A DNA stretch of 44,344 nucleotides, taken from NCBI GenBank assembly GCA_030649305.1, contig JAUSFV010000003.1:1-44344 (forward strand). The letters are read 5' to 3'. Numbering within the stretch: position 1 is the first letter of the stretch; every line of letters starts with the position of its first letter. Position numbers and translations under genes: made by a program. Positions 15,962 through 24,153 of this stretch are shown one piece after another. A model generated the notes under the pieces. The model did not search any database. It saw nothing but the letters and a program-made list of their open reading frames with translations, and was not told the DNA's origin. The stretch is from a bacterium (GTDB lineage: Bacteria; Patescibacteriota; Minisyncoccia; Sungbacterales; GWA2-42-14).

Positions 15962-16948
15962 CTATACATACTCCGCGTTCGGATAGCTCTTTGGCGCTAC
16001 GCACTCCGAAACTCTTTTATCGGGACGCAAACGCTTAAAGTAGGCAGTGCGAAGTTTCCCGGATTTCGGGAAACGCGTATCATACTCAAATTCTATGACG
16101 AGCGGATACTCCGCTTCTTCCATAAGATGTTTTTTCATCGCATTCGTGAAACTGCCGTACCTTCGGCATGCAAATTCTTCGCCGGTAACCGGATCAATCT
16201 GAAGGAGTGCCACATCTTTGAAACGCGACGAATCCTTTTGGGAAGGAATCCAACTGCGCACAATGAAATCACCCTCCGTAAGCGGCTTCCACTTGTAACA
16301 TCCCTCGGGGCGTTCCGGATTTTTACCATCCAAGCGATACGAATTAATGAAGTGCTTGTCATACAGGACAAGCCCTTCCCATTCTTTTTCGCGCACCAAG
16401 GCCTTTGCCGCGTCATACGGCATATCTAAAACTTGAACCGGCTTAAGATAATGAAGTTTACTTGCGCTTCGCGCGTGAATATCAGAAATGAGTTTTAAAA
16501 TCTCATGATACGGTTTCGTGACAACAGGTTTTCCCTCAAAAAACACTACGCCGAACTGAATGAAATGAATTTTTCCGTATTCCTCCTGAAGTCGCAATGC
16601 GGTCGTTTCGTCACTTTGAAAAATTTGTCCAACAACAGAAATATCATCTGCATCATCACGATCCAAAACACCCTCTCCCACCAATACCGTCTTGGGAGGC
16701 AAATCAAGCTTGGTAAATTCTTTCTTCAGATGATCAAATCGGCTGTCTACCTCATTCAAACCAGACGTATAGATTTTAATTTTTCCACGATAGGAAACTA
16801 CGAATAATTTCCAACCGTCGCGCTTGCGGGTCTTCAGAAGATCGCCCCGCTGTTCCAAATCATACACTACCAACTCATCATACTCGCCCCATTGAATGGG
16901 CTTTGCCAGTACAAATCCTTCGGGCAGGGGGTCAAATGGAAATCGCAC
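15962..16948 (-). CDS. ATP-dependent DNA ligase-like nucleotidyltransferase
   Basis: Seals nicks through an enzyme-AMP intermediate. Motif I is K42-R-D-G45 (TRKRDGWKLFV), motif III VLVGEGV (E92), motif IV WEGLVLYD (E191) and motif V CYKWKP (K219, K221). After these comes an OB fold ending KLRTAYFKRLRPDK, which matches the RFxRxRxDK end of ATP-dependent DNA ligases and argues against a plain RNA ligase. At 328 residues it is a minimal ligase. GTG start with GAGGAGG upstream and its own consensus promoter. It is divergent from the DraG gene inside the NAD island. Bacteria normally use NAD-dependent LigA, so this would be an NAD-independent second ligase. Confidence 0.8.
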   Translation of the reverse strand: MRFPFDPLPEGFVLAKPIQWGEYDELVVYDLEQRGDLLKTRKRDGWKLFVVSYRGKIKIYTSGLNEVDSRFDHLKKEFTKLDLPPKTVLVGEGVLDRDDADDISVVGQIFQSDETTALRLQEEYGKIHFIQFGVVFFEGKPVVTKPYHEILKLISDIHARSASKLHYLKPVQVLDMPYDAAKALVREKEWEGLVLYDKHFINSYRLDGKNPERPEGCYKWKPLTEGDFIVRSWIPSQKDSSRFKDVALLQIDPVTGEEFACRRYGSFTNAMKKHLMEEAEYPLVIEFEYDTRFPKSGKLRTAYFKRLRPDKRVSECVAPKSYPNAEYV

Positions 16949-17002
16949 TCCGCACCTCCTCTACAATTTTGTTATTTAGTTTTCAAAAAAACGAACAAAT
17001 GC

Positions 17003-17031
17003 ATTATAGCATTGCTCATTTTATAAGTCAA
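17003..17031 (-). promoter_or_regulatory. Ligase gene promoter
   Basis: On the minus strand TTGACT (17031-17026), 17-bp spacer, TATAAT (17008-17003). Near-consensus. Confidence 0.8.
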
Positions 17032-17044
17032 GAGGTTATACACC

Positions 17045-17072
17045 TTGCATAATATTGGCCTTGTGATATAGT
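17045..17072 (+). promoter_or_regulatory. DraG operon promoter
   Basis: TTGCAT (17045-17050), 16-bp spacer, TATAGT (17067-17072). The -10 box overlaps the left half of the palindrome at 17069-17087. Confidence 0.6.
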
Positions 17073-17087
17073 GTATATAGAACACTA
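17069..17087. promoter_or_regulatory. Candidate NrtR operator at draG
   Basis: TAGTGTATATAGAACACTA: same 7-5-7 layout as the sites at 15832 and 24769, with one mismatch in the right half (A in place of T). It overlaps the -10 box, so binding would repress. Confidence 0.65.
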
Positions 17088-17101
17088 AAAAAGGAGAAAA
17101 A

Positions 17102-18130
17102 ATGAATACTGAACCCACGCGCGATAAAATCCACGGCATGTTTCTTGGAATCGCTATCGGAGATGCCCTTTTTATGCCGGTAGAAACAATGAAGGCGGAG
17201 GAAATCACCGAACGCCATGGAAAAATCACGAACTATCTTCGCCCCGACGGCCACAAATGGTTTGACGGACGCGAAGCAGGAACATGGACGGACGACACCC
17301 AGCTTACACTCGCAATGGCAGAATCATTAATCGCGTGCAAAGAAATGAACATGGATGATATTGCCGCACGGCACGTCGCATCAATGCAGCGAGAAGGAGA
17401 CCTCGGTTTCGGAGGAAGTACGCGAGACGCAATTCAGCAGCTTGCCCAAGGCATATACTGGTCACAATCCGGCATTACGGAAAAACCGAAACGCGGCGTC
17501 GGAAACGGCATCCCGATGAAAATCGCGCCCATCGGAGCATACCACGCTTCTCCGTATTACAGGAACCAAAAAGAAGACGGGTTTTTCTTTCTCGAAAAAA
17601 TAGCGCAATGCGTCTTCATGACCCACCGAACGCAGTTGGCCCTTGATTCCGCATCCGCGCACATTGCCGCGATACAATATTGCCTTCGTACAAAATCTAA
17701 TATGTTTTCTTTATGGCAATTTATTGAAACAATCCGTACGTCAATTGCGTTCGAATATCCCTTTAAAATAGGGGTGCAGAATGAACATACCTTACAAGAA
17801 CGTCTTTTGATGCTTCGCGCTATTCCGCTTGAAAAAATGGAAGCAAAGGATTTCATGAAACTCTTCGGAGGCGGCACCTCGTATGTCTATAATTCCCTCC
17901 CCTTCTCGTATGCCTTTTTTCTCAAAAATCCGCAAAGTATTGAAACGCTTTACGATGTGGGCAATGCCGGAGGCGATACGGATACGAACGCCTCAATCGT
18001 TGGCGGACTTCTGGGAGCGCTGAACGGTACGGCGATTTTTCCCCCGCATCTTTGCGACGGACTCTGGCAGAAAGAACGAATTCTCAATACCGCAGAACGG
18101 TTTTGCGATACGTTCGGAATCAGGGCATAA
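17102..18130 (+). CDS. ADP-ribosylglycohydrolase (DraG/ARH family)
   Basis: Removes ADP-ribose from modified proteins or other targets using two metal ions. The family motifs are complete: GIAIGDALFMPVE at residues about 15-27, GTWTDDTQLTLA, the GNGIPMKIAPIG block and GNAGGDTDTNASIVGGLLGAL near residue 290, which hold the metal-binding Thr-Asp-Asp and Asp-x-Asp residues. 342 residues, normal length. AAAGGAG lies upstream. It starts a two-gene plus-strand operon; the next gene begins 12 bases after its stop. Placement under the putative NrtR operator suggests a role in recovering ADP-ribose when NAD status changes. Confidence 0.9.
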   Translation: MNTEPTRDKIHGMFLGIAIGDALFMPVETMKAEEITERHGKITNYLRPDGHKWFDGREAGTWTDDTQLTLAMAESLIACKEMNMDDIAARHVASMQREGDLGFGGSTRDAIQQLAQGIYWSQSGITEKPKRGVGNGIPMKIAPIGAYHASPYYRNQKEDGFFFLEKIAQCVFMTHRTQLALDSASAHIAAIQYCLRTKSNMFSLWQFIETIRTSIAFEYPFKIGVQNEHTLQERLLMLRAIPLEKMEAKDFMKLFGGGTSYVYNSLPFSYAFFLKNPQSIETLYDVGNAGGDTDTNASIVGGLLGALNGTAIFPPHLCDGLWQKERILNTAERFCDTFGIRA

Positions 18131-18142
18131 AGGAGGGCAACC

Positions 18143-19312
18143 ATGTATATCGTCTATACCGGAGAAGAACCACCCGAATCATTTTCCCAAGCCATTTTTC
18201 TTGCGGGTCCTACGCCGCGAACGAATAAAGTCGCTTCCTGGAGACCAAAAGCGCTTCGCATACTGAAAAAACGCGGCTTTGGCGGAGTCGTATTCGTCCC
18301 CGAATGGCGGGACGGCACTCACGCGCGCGCCTACGAAAAAGAAGAAATTTGCGCGTGGGAGCACCGAATGCTCCACATGGCTGACTGCATTCTCTTCTGG
18401 GTTCCCAGAAATCTAAAAAACCTTCCGGGATTTACCACCAATATAGAATTCGGGCTCTTTGAACATTGTGCCAAATCTGTATTCGGCGCGCCTCGCAATG
18501 CTCCCAAAAATGATTATCTCCGCTTTGTTGCAAAAACTCATTCTATTCCGGCGTGTAGAACGCTACCAGCAACGATTGATGTAGCACTTGCGCGCGTCAC
18601 GCCGGGCGAGCTTCGCTCCGGGGGAGAGCGGCATATTCCTCTTCATGTGTGGCGGCATCCCGCGTTTCAAAACTGGTACGAAACGCAAAAAAACGCGGGC
18701 AACCGGCTTGACGGCGCGCGCGTGGAATGGCTCTCACGGGTACGGAATAAACCGGAAAAATTTTTCTGCTTTGCCATACATCCAAACGTATATATAACAT
18801 CAGAGAATCGAAACAAACTGAACGATCCTGTTATATTCAGATTAGACATCTCAAGTGTCATTCTTTACAAACGGGCACCGGATATTTCCGATACGAAAGT
18901 AGTTCTAGTCAAAGAATTTCGTTTGGCTGGCGCGACAAAAGACGGATTTATTTGGGAGCTTCCCGGCGGATCCTCTCCTTTTCTTTCAGACCCGCTCCAA
19001 ATTGCTATTGAAGAAGTACACGAAGAAGTCGGGCTCCATCTTGAACCCGACCGCCTAAAGCAAAATTGCACGCGCCAACTTGCTGGAACAATCCTTGCGC
19101 ACAAGGCCCATCTTTTCTCCGCCGAACTAACCAACGAAGAACTCGCGTGGCTTGAAACGCAAAAAGGCATCCCGCACGGCGCGGATCTGGATAATCCGAC
19201 CGGGGAACGCGCCTATACCGAAATAAAAACGCTTGGCGAAATTCTCTCCGAAAATCTCGTTGACTGGAGCAATGTCGGCATGATTTGCCAAGCGCTTCAG
19301 GAAATATCGTAA
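18143..19312 (+). CDS. Nucleoside 2-deoxyribosyltransferase-like domain fused to Nudix domain
   Basis: Two-domain protein. Residues about 1-130 look like a nucleoside 2-deoxyribosyltransferase-type Rossmann domain: AIFLAGPTPRT, VVFVPEWRD, WEHRMLHMADCILFWVPR, TTNIEFGLF, where a Glu in the last motif would be the nucleophile. Residues about 225-375 form a Nudix domain with GFIWELPGGSSPF and EEVHEEVGL; the catalytic EExG part is kept, while the REUxEE arginine is Glu and the preceding glutamate is displaced. The Nudix half may hydrolyse ADP-ribose or a related nucleotide, and the first half could cleave an N-glycosidic bond, but neither substrate is shown. AAGGAGG precedes the ATG. It follows draG in the same operon. 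Confidence 0.75.
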   Translation: MYIVYTGEEPPESFSQAIFLAGPTPRTNKVASWRPKALRILKKRGFGGVVFVPEWRDGTHARAYEKEEICAWEHRMLHMADCILFWVPRNLKNLPGFTTNIEFGLFEHCAKSVFGAPRNAPKNDYLRFVAKTHSIPACRTLPATIDVALARVTPGELRSGGERHIPLHVWRHPAFQNWYETQKNAGNRLDGARVEWLSRVRNKPEKFFCFAIHPNVYITSENRNKLNDPVIFRLDISSVILYKRAPDISDTKVVLVKEFRLAGATKDGFIWELPGGSSPFLSDPLQIAIEEVHEEVGLHLEPDRLKQNCTRQLAGTILAHKAHLFSAELTNEELAWLETQKGIPHGADLDNPTGERAYTEIKTLGEILSENLVDWSNVGMICQALQEIS

Positions 19313-19321
19313 CAAAAGAAA

Positions 19322-19351
19322 AAAAGGATGTTCTCCTAAGAACATCCTTTT
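19322..19351. terminator. Bidirectional terminator
   Basis: AAAAGGATGTTCT-CCTA-AGAACATCCTTTT forms a perfect 13-bp stem between the converging Nudix-fusion and pncB genes. It works on both strands and overlaps the pncB stop. Confidence 0.9.
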
Positions 19352-20573
19352 AATATTTGCATTCTTCCTGAAACCTCGTGGTATAGCCAACTTCCTTCAT
19401 GATCTTTTCTATATCCGCGGGGTCCCCAGTCGCTTTTGCGATATTATTGCTCAATTTAACAAGGCCCCGGCCATTTGCCCGGGTAGCTTTCACGACAATC
19501 GAAACGGGAGGAAATTTTGGTCCGAAATCATTCGTGAGATTCGTCCCCCATCCGAATACAACGCCAATCCGCCCCCTGAAGTGAGCCGCAATTCGGAGTA
19601 TTGCCGGCAAATCCAGACCATCGCTGAATATAAGCGTTTTTGTACGCGGATCAATGCCATACGCCTCATACCAGCGAATGCACTTTTCTCCCTCTTCAAG
19701 AGGATCCCCCGAATCAATGCGAATGCTCTTCCAATCACGGGCGATTTCGGGAGGAGCGGTCCGGAAGAAAAACTCGCTTCCCCAAGTATCGTTTAATGCG
19801 ACAGAAAGATCGTATCCGTACATATCCCACCACACACGCGATACCTCATTTTGCGCAAGAGCAAGATAATTAGATACACCATGATACAATCCCGCAACTA
19901 TCATGGGCATCTCATGAGCCGATGTTCCGCTCGGCTTCAAGCCGTAGCGCATCGCAATGGCTACATCGGAGGTGCCGATGAATTGTTCCGGAAGTTCACG
20001 GGCAACGGTTCGTGCCACCTCTGCCTGCCACGCATATCCCGCACGCCGCCGTGTGCCAAAATCACTGAAGAATATGTAGGGATGTTCGCGAAGCAATGCG
20101 ATCTTACGAGCGAGATTCGCTCTTCCAAGATCATACACGGCACGACGTTCCATACCATCGCAATCTTCCAGAAGAGAACGAAAATAAAGTTCATTCACAA
20201 TCGCAAGCGCGGGAATCTCCCAATAGATGGCGCTCTCCCATGGCCCCCGGAAGCGAAGTGAAAACACTTCACTCCCCCATTGCAAATCATAGGGCGGAAG
20301 ACGCAATTCTGCGAGAAACGAAAGGTAATCATCCCCAAAGATTCCAAACCCCTTCAAATACGCAAGCTCGTCTCTGCTAAAAGAAAGTGTCCGCACATGA
20401 TCCAATTCACGCCGCACATCCTCTTCACGAATAAATCGCGCAAGCGAAACGCGTTTTGTTCGATTGATGAATTCGTAGGTCACATCGACTCCCCGATAAT
20501 GGCGAAATACAGCCTGCCCCATGGTAACCTTGTAATAGTCGGTATCAAGGGACGATTGAATAATGGGGGCCAC
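19350..20573 (-). CDS. pncB: Nicotinate phosphoribosyltransferase
   Basis: Converts nicotinate and PRPP to nicotinate mononucleotide with ATP help. Seen: SSLDTDYYKVTMGQA at the N-terminus, SDFGTRRR, the GTSAHEMPM motif with the histidine that is phosphorylated in this family, RIDSGDPLEEGEK, and FGWGTNLTND. 407 residues, as in E. coli-type PncB. The start is the GTG at 20573 because AAAGGAGG lies about eight bases before it, inside the longer frame to 20597. It follows pncA by 40 bases on the same strand, so the pair runs nicotinamide to nicotinate to NaMN. Confidence 0.95.
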   Translation of the reverse strand: MAPIIQSSLDTDYYKVTMGQAVFRHYRGVDVTYEFINRTKRVSLARFIREEDVRRELDHVRTLSFSRDELAYLKGFGIFGDDYLSFLAELRLPPYDLQWGSEVFSLRFRGPWESAIYWEIPALAIVNELYFRSLLEDCDGMERRAVYDLGRANLARKIALLREHPYIFFSDFGTRRRAGYAWQAEVARTVARELPEQFIGTSDVAIAMRYGLKPSGTSAHEMPMIVAGLYHGVSNYLALAQNEVSRVWWDMYGYDLSVALNDTWGSEFFFRTAPPEIARDWKSIRIDSGDPLEEGEKCIRWYEAYGIDPRTKTLIFSDGLDLPAILRIAAHFRGRIGVVFGWGTNLTNDFGPKFPPVSIVVKATRANGRGLVKLSNNIAKATGDPADIEKIMKEVGYTTRFQEECKY

Positions 20574-20613
20574 GGATATCACCTCCTTTCTTTTCACGAT
20601 TCCCGAAAACTAT

Positions 20614-21216
20614 TTACGCATCAATACGAATTTTTACATCCTCACCAAGATACGAAATGATGAATTCAGCACCCGCATCCTGCATCTTTTTGATTGATGC
20701 AAGAGACGCCTCTGTATCGGTTCCGCGAATAGCATCCAATAATACATATACGCGATACCCCAATCGCCGTGCGGCCAACACAGCAGCTACCACACAAAAA
20801 TTCGTCGCAACGCCACATATCTCAAGAGTGTTCACATAATCTGCCTGCAAAACTTCATCCAAAGTCCTGCCATCCCCTGTTCTGCCGTCAAACGCAGAAT
20901 ATCCGTCAACTTCCCAATCCGCACCTTTTGCCTTAAGACCCTTGGAAACAATAATACCGTTTTCCGGCAATCTCAATAACGAGTGGAATTCCGCGCCCTC
21001 AGTATCCTCTACGCAATGCACGGGGTGTTTCTTAAAATGATCCGAATCGGCAGGATGCCAATCGCGCGAAAGAAAAACTTTCTTTTTCTCTTGTTCCGCT
21101 TTTTCTATTTTTATATTAATAGTTTCAAGAATCTCTTCTGCCCCCGCAACTGGCAATGTGCCCCTCTTAAAAAAATCTTTCTGTAAATCTATTACGAGAA
21201 GTGCTGTTCGCGCCAT
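20614..21216 (-). CDS. pncA: Nicotinamidase
   Basis: Hydrolyses nicotinamide to nicotinate. The isochorismatase-like fold is clear: ALLVIDLQKDFF with catalytic Asp10, SRDWHPADSDHF with the metal ligands Asp and His, SKGLKAKGADWEVDGYSAF, and the nucleophile Cys in ICGVATNFCV. Length 200 is typical. AAAGGAGG lies eight bases before the ATG. A leader of two nested hairpins precedes it. It is probably part of the nadD-nrtR-nadE-pncA-pncB transcript. Confidence 0.95.
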   Translation of the reverse strand: MARTALLVIDLQKDFFKRGTLPVAGAEEILETINIKIEKAEQEKKKVFLSRDWHPADSDHFKKHPVHCVEDTEGAEFHSLLRLPENGIIVSKGLKAKGADWEVDGYSAFDGRTGDGRTLDEVLQADYVNTLEICGVATNFCVVAAVLAARRLGYRVYVLLDAIRGTDTEASLASIKKMQDAGAEFIISYLGEDVKIRIDA

Positions 21217-21236
21217 AACCCTTCCTCCTTTTTTTG

Positions 21237-21293
21237 CTCCGATGTTTTAATCGGAGCTCCGACCCACCCGACGTTATGTCGGGGGCGTCGGAG
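21237..21293 (-). promoter_or_regulatory. Two-hairpin leader before pncA
   Basis: On the minus strand, CTCCGAC/GTCGGAG (21293-21287 and 21263-21257) encloses CCCGAC/GTCGGG. A second hairpin CTCCGAT/ATCGGAG (21256-21237) follows. The 3' arm of the first and the 5' arm of the second are complementary (TCGGAGCTCCGA at the junction), so alternative folds are possible just before the ribosome binding site. No T run follows, so it is not a plain terminator. Confidence 0.45.
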
Positions 21294-21334
21294 TTGTCAA
21301 AGAAATGCAGAGTTCTTCCGACATTCTGCCACTA

Positions 21335-23278
21335 TTACCGGAGTTCGTCAAGCCATGCCCTTGCCTCCGCATCCGAGGGCATGCGCCAATCCCCGCGCGG
21401 GGAAAGCGATACCGACCCGACTTTCGGGCCATCCGTCGCGACAGAACGCTTCCATTGCGCCCCGAAGAAACGTTCTAAAAATAAACGGAGCCACTTTTTC
21501 AGCACGGCGTTGGAATACTTCTCCCCCCACGCGTGGCGCGCTACGAATAAAATCTTTCGGGGAGAAGCGGCGCGTCGAATAAAATGAAACAGAAAAAAAT
21601 CGTGCAATTCATACGGACCGATAATATCTTCGGTCTTGTGAGTAATTTCATGCGGACGGCTTTTTTTGAGTTCCGGCGAAATAGGGGTTGCCAAAATATC
21701 ATCCAGAGTGGCCTGCGTTTTTTTATCCATCTCTGTTTCCGAAACCCATTGCACAAGATATTTCACAAGCGTTTTTGGAATACTGCAATTCACATTGTAA
21801 TGCGCAATGTGGTCCCCTGTATACGTATTCCACCCAAGCGCGATTTCCGACAGATCGCCCGTACCCACCACAATCCCCCGCATCTGATTTGCCTTATCCA
21901 TCAGAGTATAGGTGCGATAGCGCGCCTGCGCATTTTCATATACAACACTTTCATTATTATGGTCATGACCAATGTCGCGAAATTGCTGTAGTACACCTTT
22001 CGTAATATCTATTTCTTCAAAACTCACGCCAAGGGATTCGGCAAGACGACGCGCGTTTTTTCGCGTGCGATTTGATGTGCCAAACCCCGGCATGGAAAAT
22101 GCGTGTGTGTTTTTTAACGAAATACCGAGCGTTTCCATGGTTTTTACCGCGACAAGCAACGCAAGCGTTGAATCAAGCCCTCCGGAAAGCCCGATGATAA
22201 GGTTTTTGGCGCGGATTGCCTCAAGCCGTTTTGCGAGTCCCGCAACCTGAATTGAAAAAATTTCTTTTGCGCGCATATCGCGCTCCGCGGGATTTGCCGG
22301 AACAAAAGGATTCGGGCCTAGCAAGCGCTCAAGTTTTAAAATCGAAGCTGGCTCTATCAGCACATCAACAAAACGAAAAACTTTTTGGGGCGACTCATGT
22401 ACAGATTCGCCGAAACTCGTCGTCCGTTCGCGCTCATGCAGGAGATATTCAACATCAATATCTGATACAATCATCTCGCCTTCGCGCGAAAACCGCTTTG
22501 ATTCAGCAAGAATTGTGCCGTTCTCTCCGATAAGCGCATGCCCCCCAAATACGAGGTCTGTAGTTGATTCGTGCACCCCGCATGAGGCGTATACATATCC
22601 GAACATCCCACGCGCGGATTGCTGTTTGATAAGTTCACGTCGATACTCGGCTCTACCGACCCAATCATTTGACGCGGATGGATTCGCGATCAGAGTGGCA
22701 CCCACAAGCGCCTGAAAGGAACTTGGCGGGAGCGGTACCCAAACATCTTCGCAAATTTCAATGCCGAGAATTGCTCCCGGAATACGCGGAAAACGAAAAA
22801 GAATATCGGTGCCTACGGGAATTTTTTTACCAAAAAGCTCAACTTCTTTTGCAAGCAAATCACGGCCAGACGCAAACCACCGCTCCTCATAAAATTCTTT
22901 ATAACCCGGAATATACGTTTTCGGAACAATGCCCCAAATAGTCCCCTTATATACGAGGGCTGCGACATTAAAAAGTTTTCCTTCATGAGGAAGCGCAAAA
23001 CCGACGACAGATGCCGCACGAATATTTTTTGACGCGCTGACAAACCGCAGAAGCTCTTTTTTTGTCGCGTCTTGCAAGGTTTTCTGAAAATGCAAATCAG
23101 CAACCGTATAACCGGAAATCCCAAGTTCGGGAAAAACAACAAGCGTCGCTCCTTGCTTCTCTGCGCGTTTAAGCCATTGCAGCATCTCATCAACATTAAA
23201 ATGAGGATCGCCAACACGAAGCCGGGGTGATACCGCCGCAACGCGCACAAAGCCGAAATTTTCTTTTTGACTTCTCAT
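21335..23278 (-). CDS. nadE: Glutamine-dependent NAD synthase
   Basis: Last step of NAD synthesis: amidation of NaAD using glutamine. The N-terminal nitrilase-type glutaminase (about 1-300) has its Glu in VFPELGISGYT, Lys in PKTYIPGYKEF and the nucleophile Cys in GIEICEDVWVPL. The C-terminal synthase (about 330-647) has the ATP-binding IGLSGGLDSTLAL P-loop, then GTGDLSEIALGW. 647 residues, the long form found in Bacteroides and clostridia. There is no Shine-Dalgarno; a perfect 18-bp stem hairpin ends ten bases before the ATG. Confidence 0.95.
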   Translation of the reverse strand: MRSQKENFGFVRVAAVSPRLRVGDPHFNVDEMLQWLKRAEKQGATLVVFPELGISGYTVADLHFQKTLQDATKKELLRFVSASKNIRAASVVGFALPHEGKLFNVAALVYKGTIWGIVPKTYIPGYKEFYEERWFASGRDLLAKEVELFGKKIPVGTDILFRFPRIPGAILGIEICEDVWVPLPPSSFQALVGATLIANPSASNDWVGRAEYRRELIKQQSARGMFGYVYASCGVHESTTDLVFGGHALIGENGTILAESKRFSREGEMIVSDIDVEYLLHERERTTSFGESVHESPQKVFRFVDVLIEPASILKLERLLGPNPFVPANPAERDMRAKEIFSIQVAGLAKRLEAIRAKNLIIGLSGGLDSTLALLVAVKTMETLGISLKNTHAFSMPGFGTSNRTRKNARRLAESLGVSFEEIDITKGVLQQFRDIGHDHNNESVVYENAQARYRTYTLMDKANQMRGIVVGTGDLSEIALGWNTYTGDHIAHYNVNCSIPKTLVKYLVQWVSETEMDKKTQATLDDILATPISPELKKSRPHEITHKTEDIIGPYELHDFFLFHFIRRAASPRKILFVARHAWGEKYSNAVLKKWLRLFLERFFGAQWKRSVATDGPKVGSVSLSPRGDWRMPSDAEARAWLDELR

Positions 23279-23288
23279 ATTTATTTTC

Positions 23289-23328
23289 TACGACATTCCA
23301 ACATTCTCAAGAATGTTGGAATGTCGTA
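23289..23328 (-). promoter_or_regulatory. Perfect hairpin between nrtR and nadE
   Basis: An 18-bp perfect stem (core CGACATTCCAACATTC and its complement) with a four-base loop. It sits in the 58-bp gap between the nrtR stop and the nadE start with no T run. It may set relative expression by stabilising or cutting the mRNA, or hold back nadE translation. Confidence 0.55.
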
Positions 23329-23336
23329 TGATGACA

Positions 23337-24023
23337 TTACGAAAAGAATCGTTTTAATTCCACGTACGTTTTCTTCTTAAATGCGTAGAGCCGAGCCGGA
23401 CGCTGGCGAAGGCCTCTCCGCATTTTCGGAAGCGCTTTCAAAAGCCCCAAAGAAAAGAGTTTCTTTCTAAAATTACGCTTATCAAGACGCCGTCCCCAAA
23501 TAGTCTCGTACAAATCCTGAATTTCACCAAGCGTAAATGCTCTCGGCAACAAGCTCCACGCGATATTCGTATACTGGATCTTATTTTGCAGACGCGTGCG
23601 GGCATACAGAAAAATTTTTTTATGGTCAAACGCAAGCGAGGGCAGTTTCCGTACCGGAAAAAATCGGGCATCTGCCGCATCCGATGCTCCGCGAACCTTC
23701 ATTTTTCCGCGCGGGATAAGCGCGAAATATGCCGCTGTCACAACTCTTCCCCGCGGGTCGCGTTTCGGGTCGCCAAAAGTATACAGCTGTTCCAGATAAC
23801 CGGCCCGCACGCCTGTTTCTTCCCGGAGCTCGCGTTCAGCCGCCCGCATTAATGATTCCTGTTTTCTCACAAACCCCCCCGGAATCGCCCATTTCCCAAT
23901 AAACGGCGGGGCTTTGCGTTTTACCAGAAGCACCTTCAGCACATCATCTTCAAACGTAAAAATAATGATGTCTATAACCACCATAATCGGTCCCAATTTT
24001 TTAAAAAATGCTTTTTGATTCAC
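23337..24023 (-). CDS. nrtR: NrtR-type Nudix-HTH transcriptional regulator
   Basis: NrtR proteins repress NAD genes; their Nudix domain senses ADP-ribose or a related NAD product and their winged-helix tail binds DNA. Residues 14-150 show the pattern IIIFTFEDDVLKVLLVKRKAPP, GKWAIPGGFVRKQESL and a full Nudix box ending AERELREETGV, so catalytic activity might be kept. Residues 150-228 form the basic winged helix (FTLGEIQDLYETIWGRRLDKRNFRKK). 228 residues fits. The GTG start at 24023 falls in the arm of an inverted-repeat element; ATG 23984 (MVVIDII) is the alternative. It lies between nadD and nadE. Confidence 0.9.
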   Translation of the reverse strand: MNQKAFFKKLGPIMVVIDIIIFTFEDDVLKVLLVKRKAPPFIGKWAIPGGFVRKQESLMRAAERELREETGVRAGYLEQLYTFGDPKRDPRGRVVTAAYFALIPRGKMKVRGASDAADARFFPVRKLPSLAFDHKKIFLYARTRLQNKIQYTNIAWSLLPRAFTLGEIQDLYETIWGRRLDKRNFRKKLFSLGLLKALPKMRRGLRQRPARLYAFKKKTYVELKRFFS

Positions 24024-24153
24024 CCCGTTAGAAGTCTGCCGTTATAGAGCATCCATGCTCATTTCCAACAGGCTTATGTTACTGATTGCCCCATTATTAC
24101 CACGAAGAAAAAATTTAGAACAAATTTTTTCTTCCGAGGACTTCTAACGGGGT
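24022..24153. repeat. Inverted-repeat element, copy 2 (132 bp)
   Basis: Ends ACCCCGTTAGAAGTC (24022-24036) and GACTTCTAACGGGGT (24139-24153), identical to copy 1. An inner perfect hairpin GAAGAAAAAATTT-AGAAC-AAATTTTTTCTTC lies at 24104-24134. The right arm supplies the last codons and TAG stop of nadD; the left arm overlaps the GTG start of nrtR. Confidence 0.85.

Noticed and set aside
15962-16948. RNA ligase of the T4 Rnl2/DraRnl type
   Set aside because: Motifs I-V are shared, but the C-terminal OB fold ending RLRPDK fits ATP-dependent DNA ligases better.
24022-24153. CRISPR array or att site
   Set aside because: Only two unequal copies with inverted, not direct, repeats; no cas genes and no integrase in the window.
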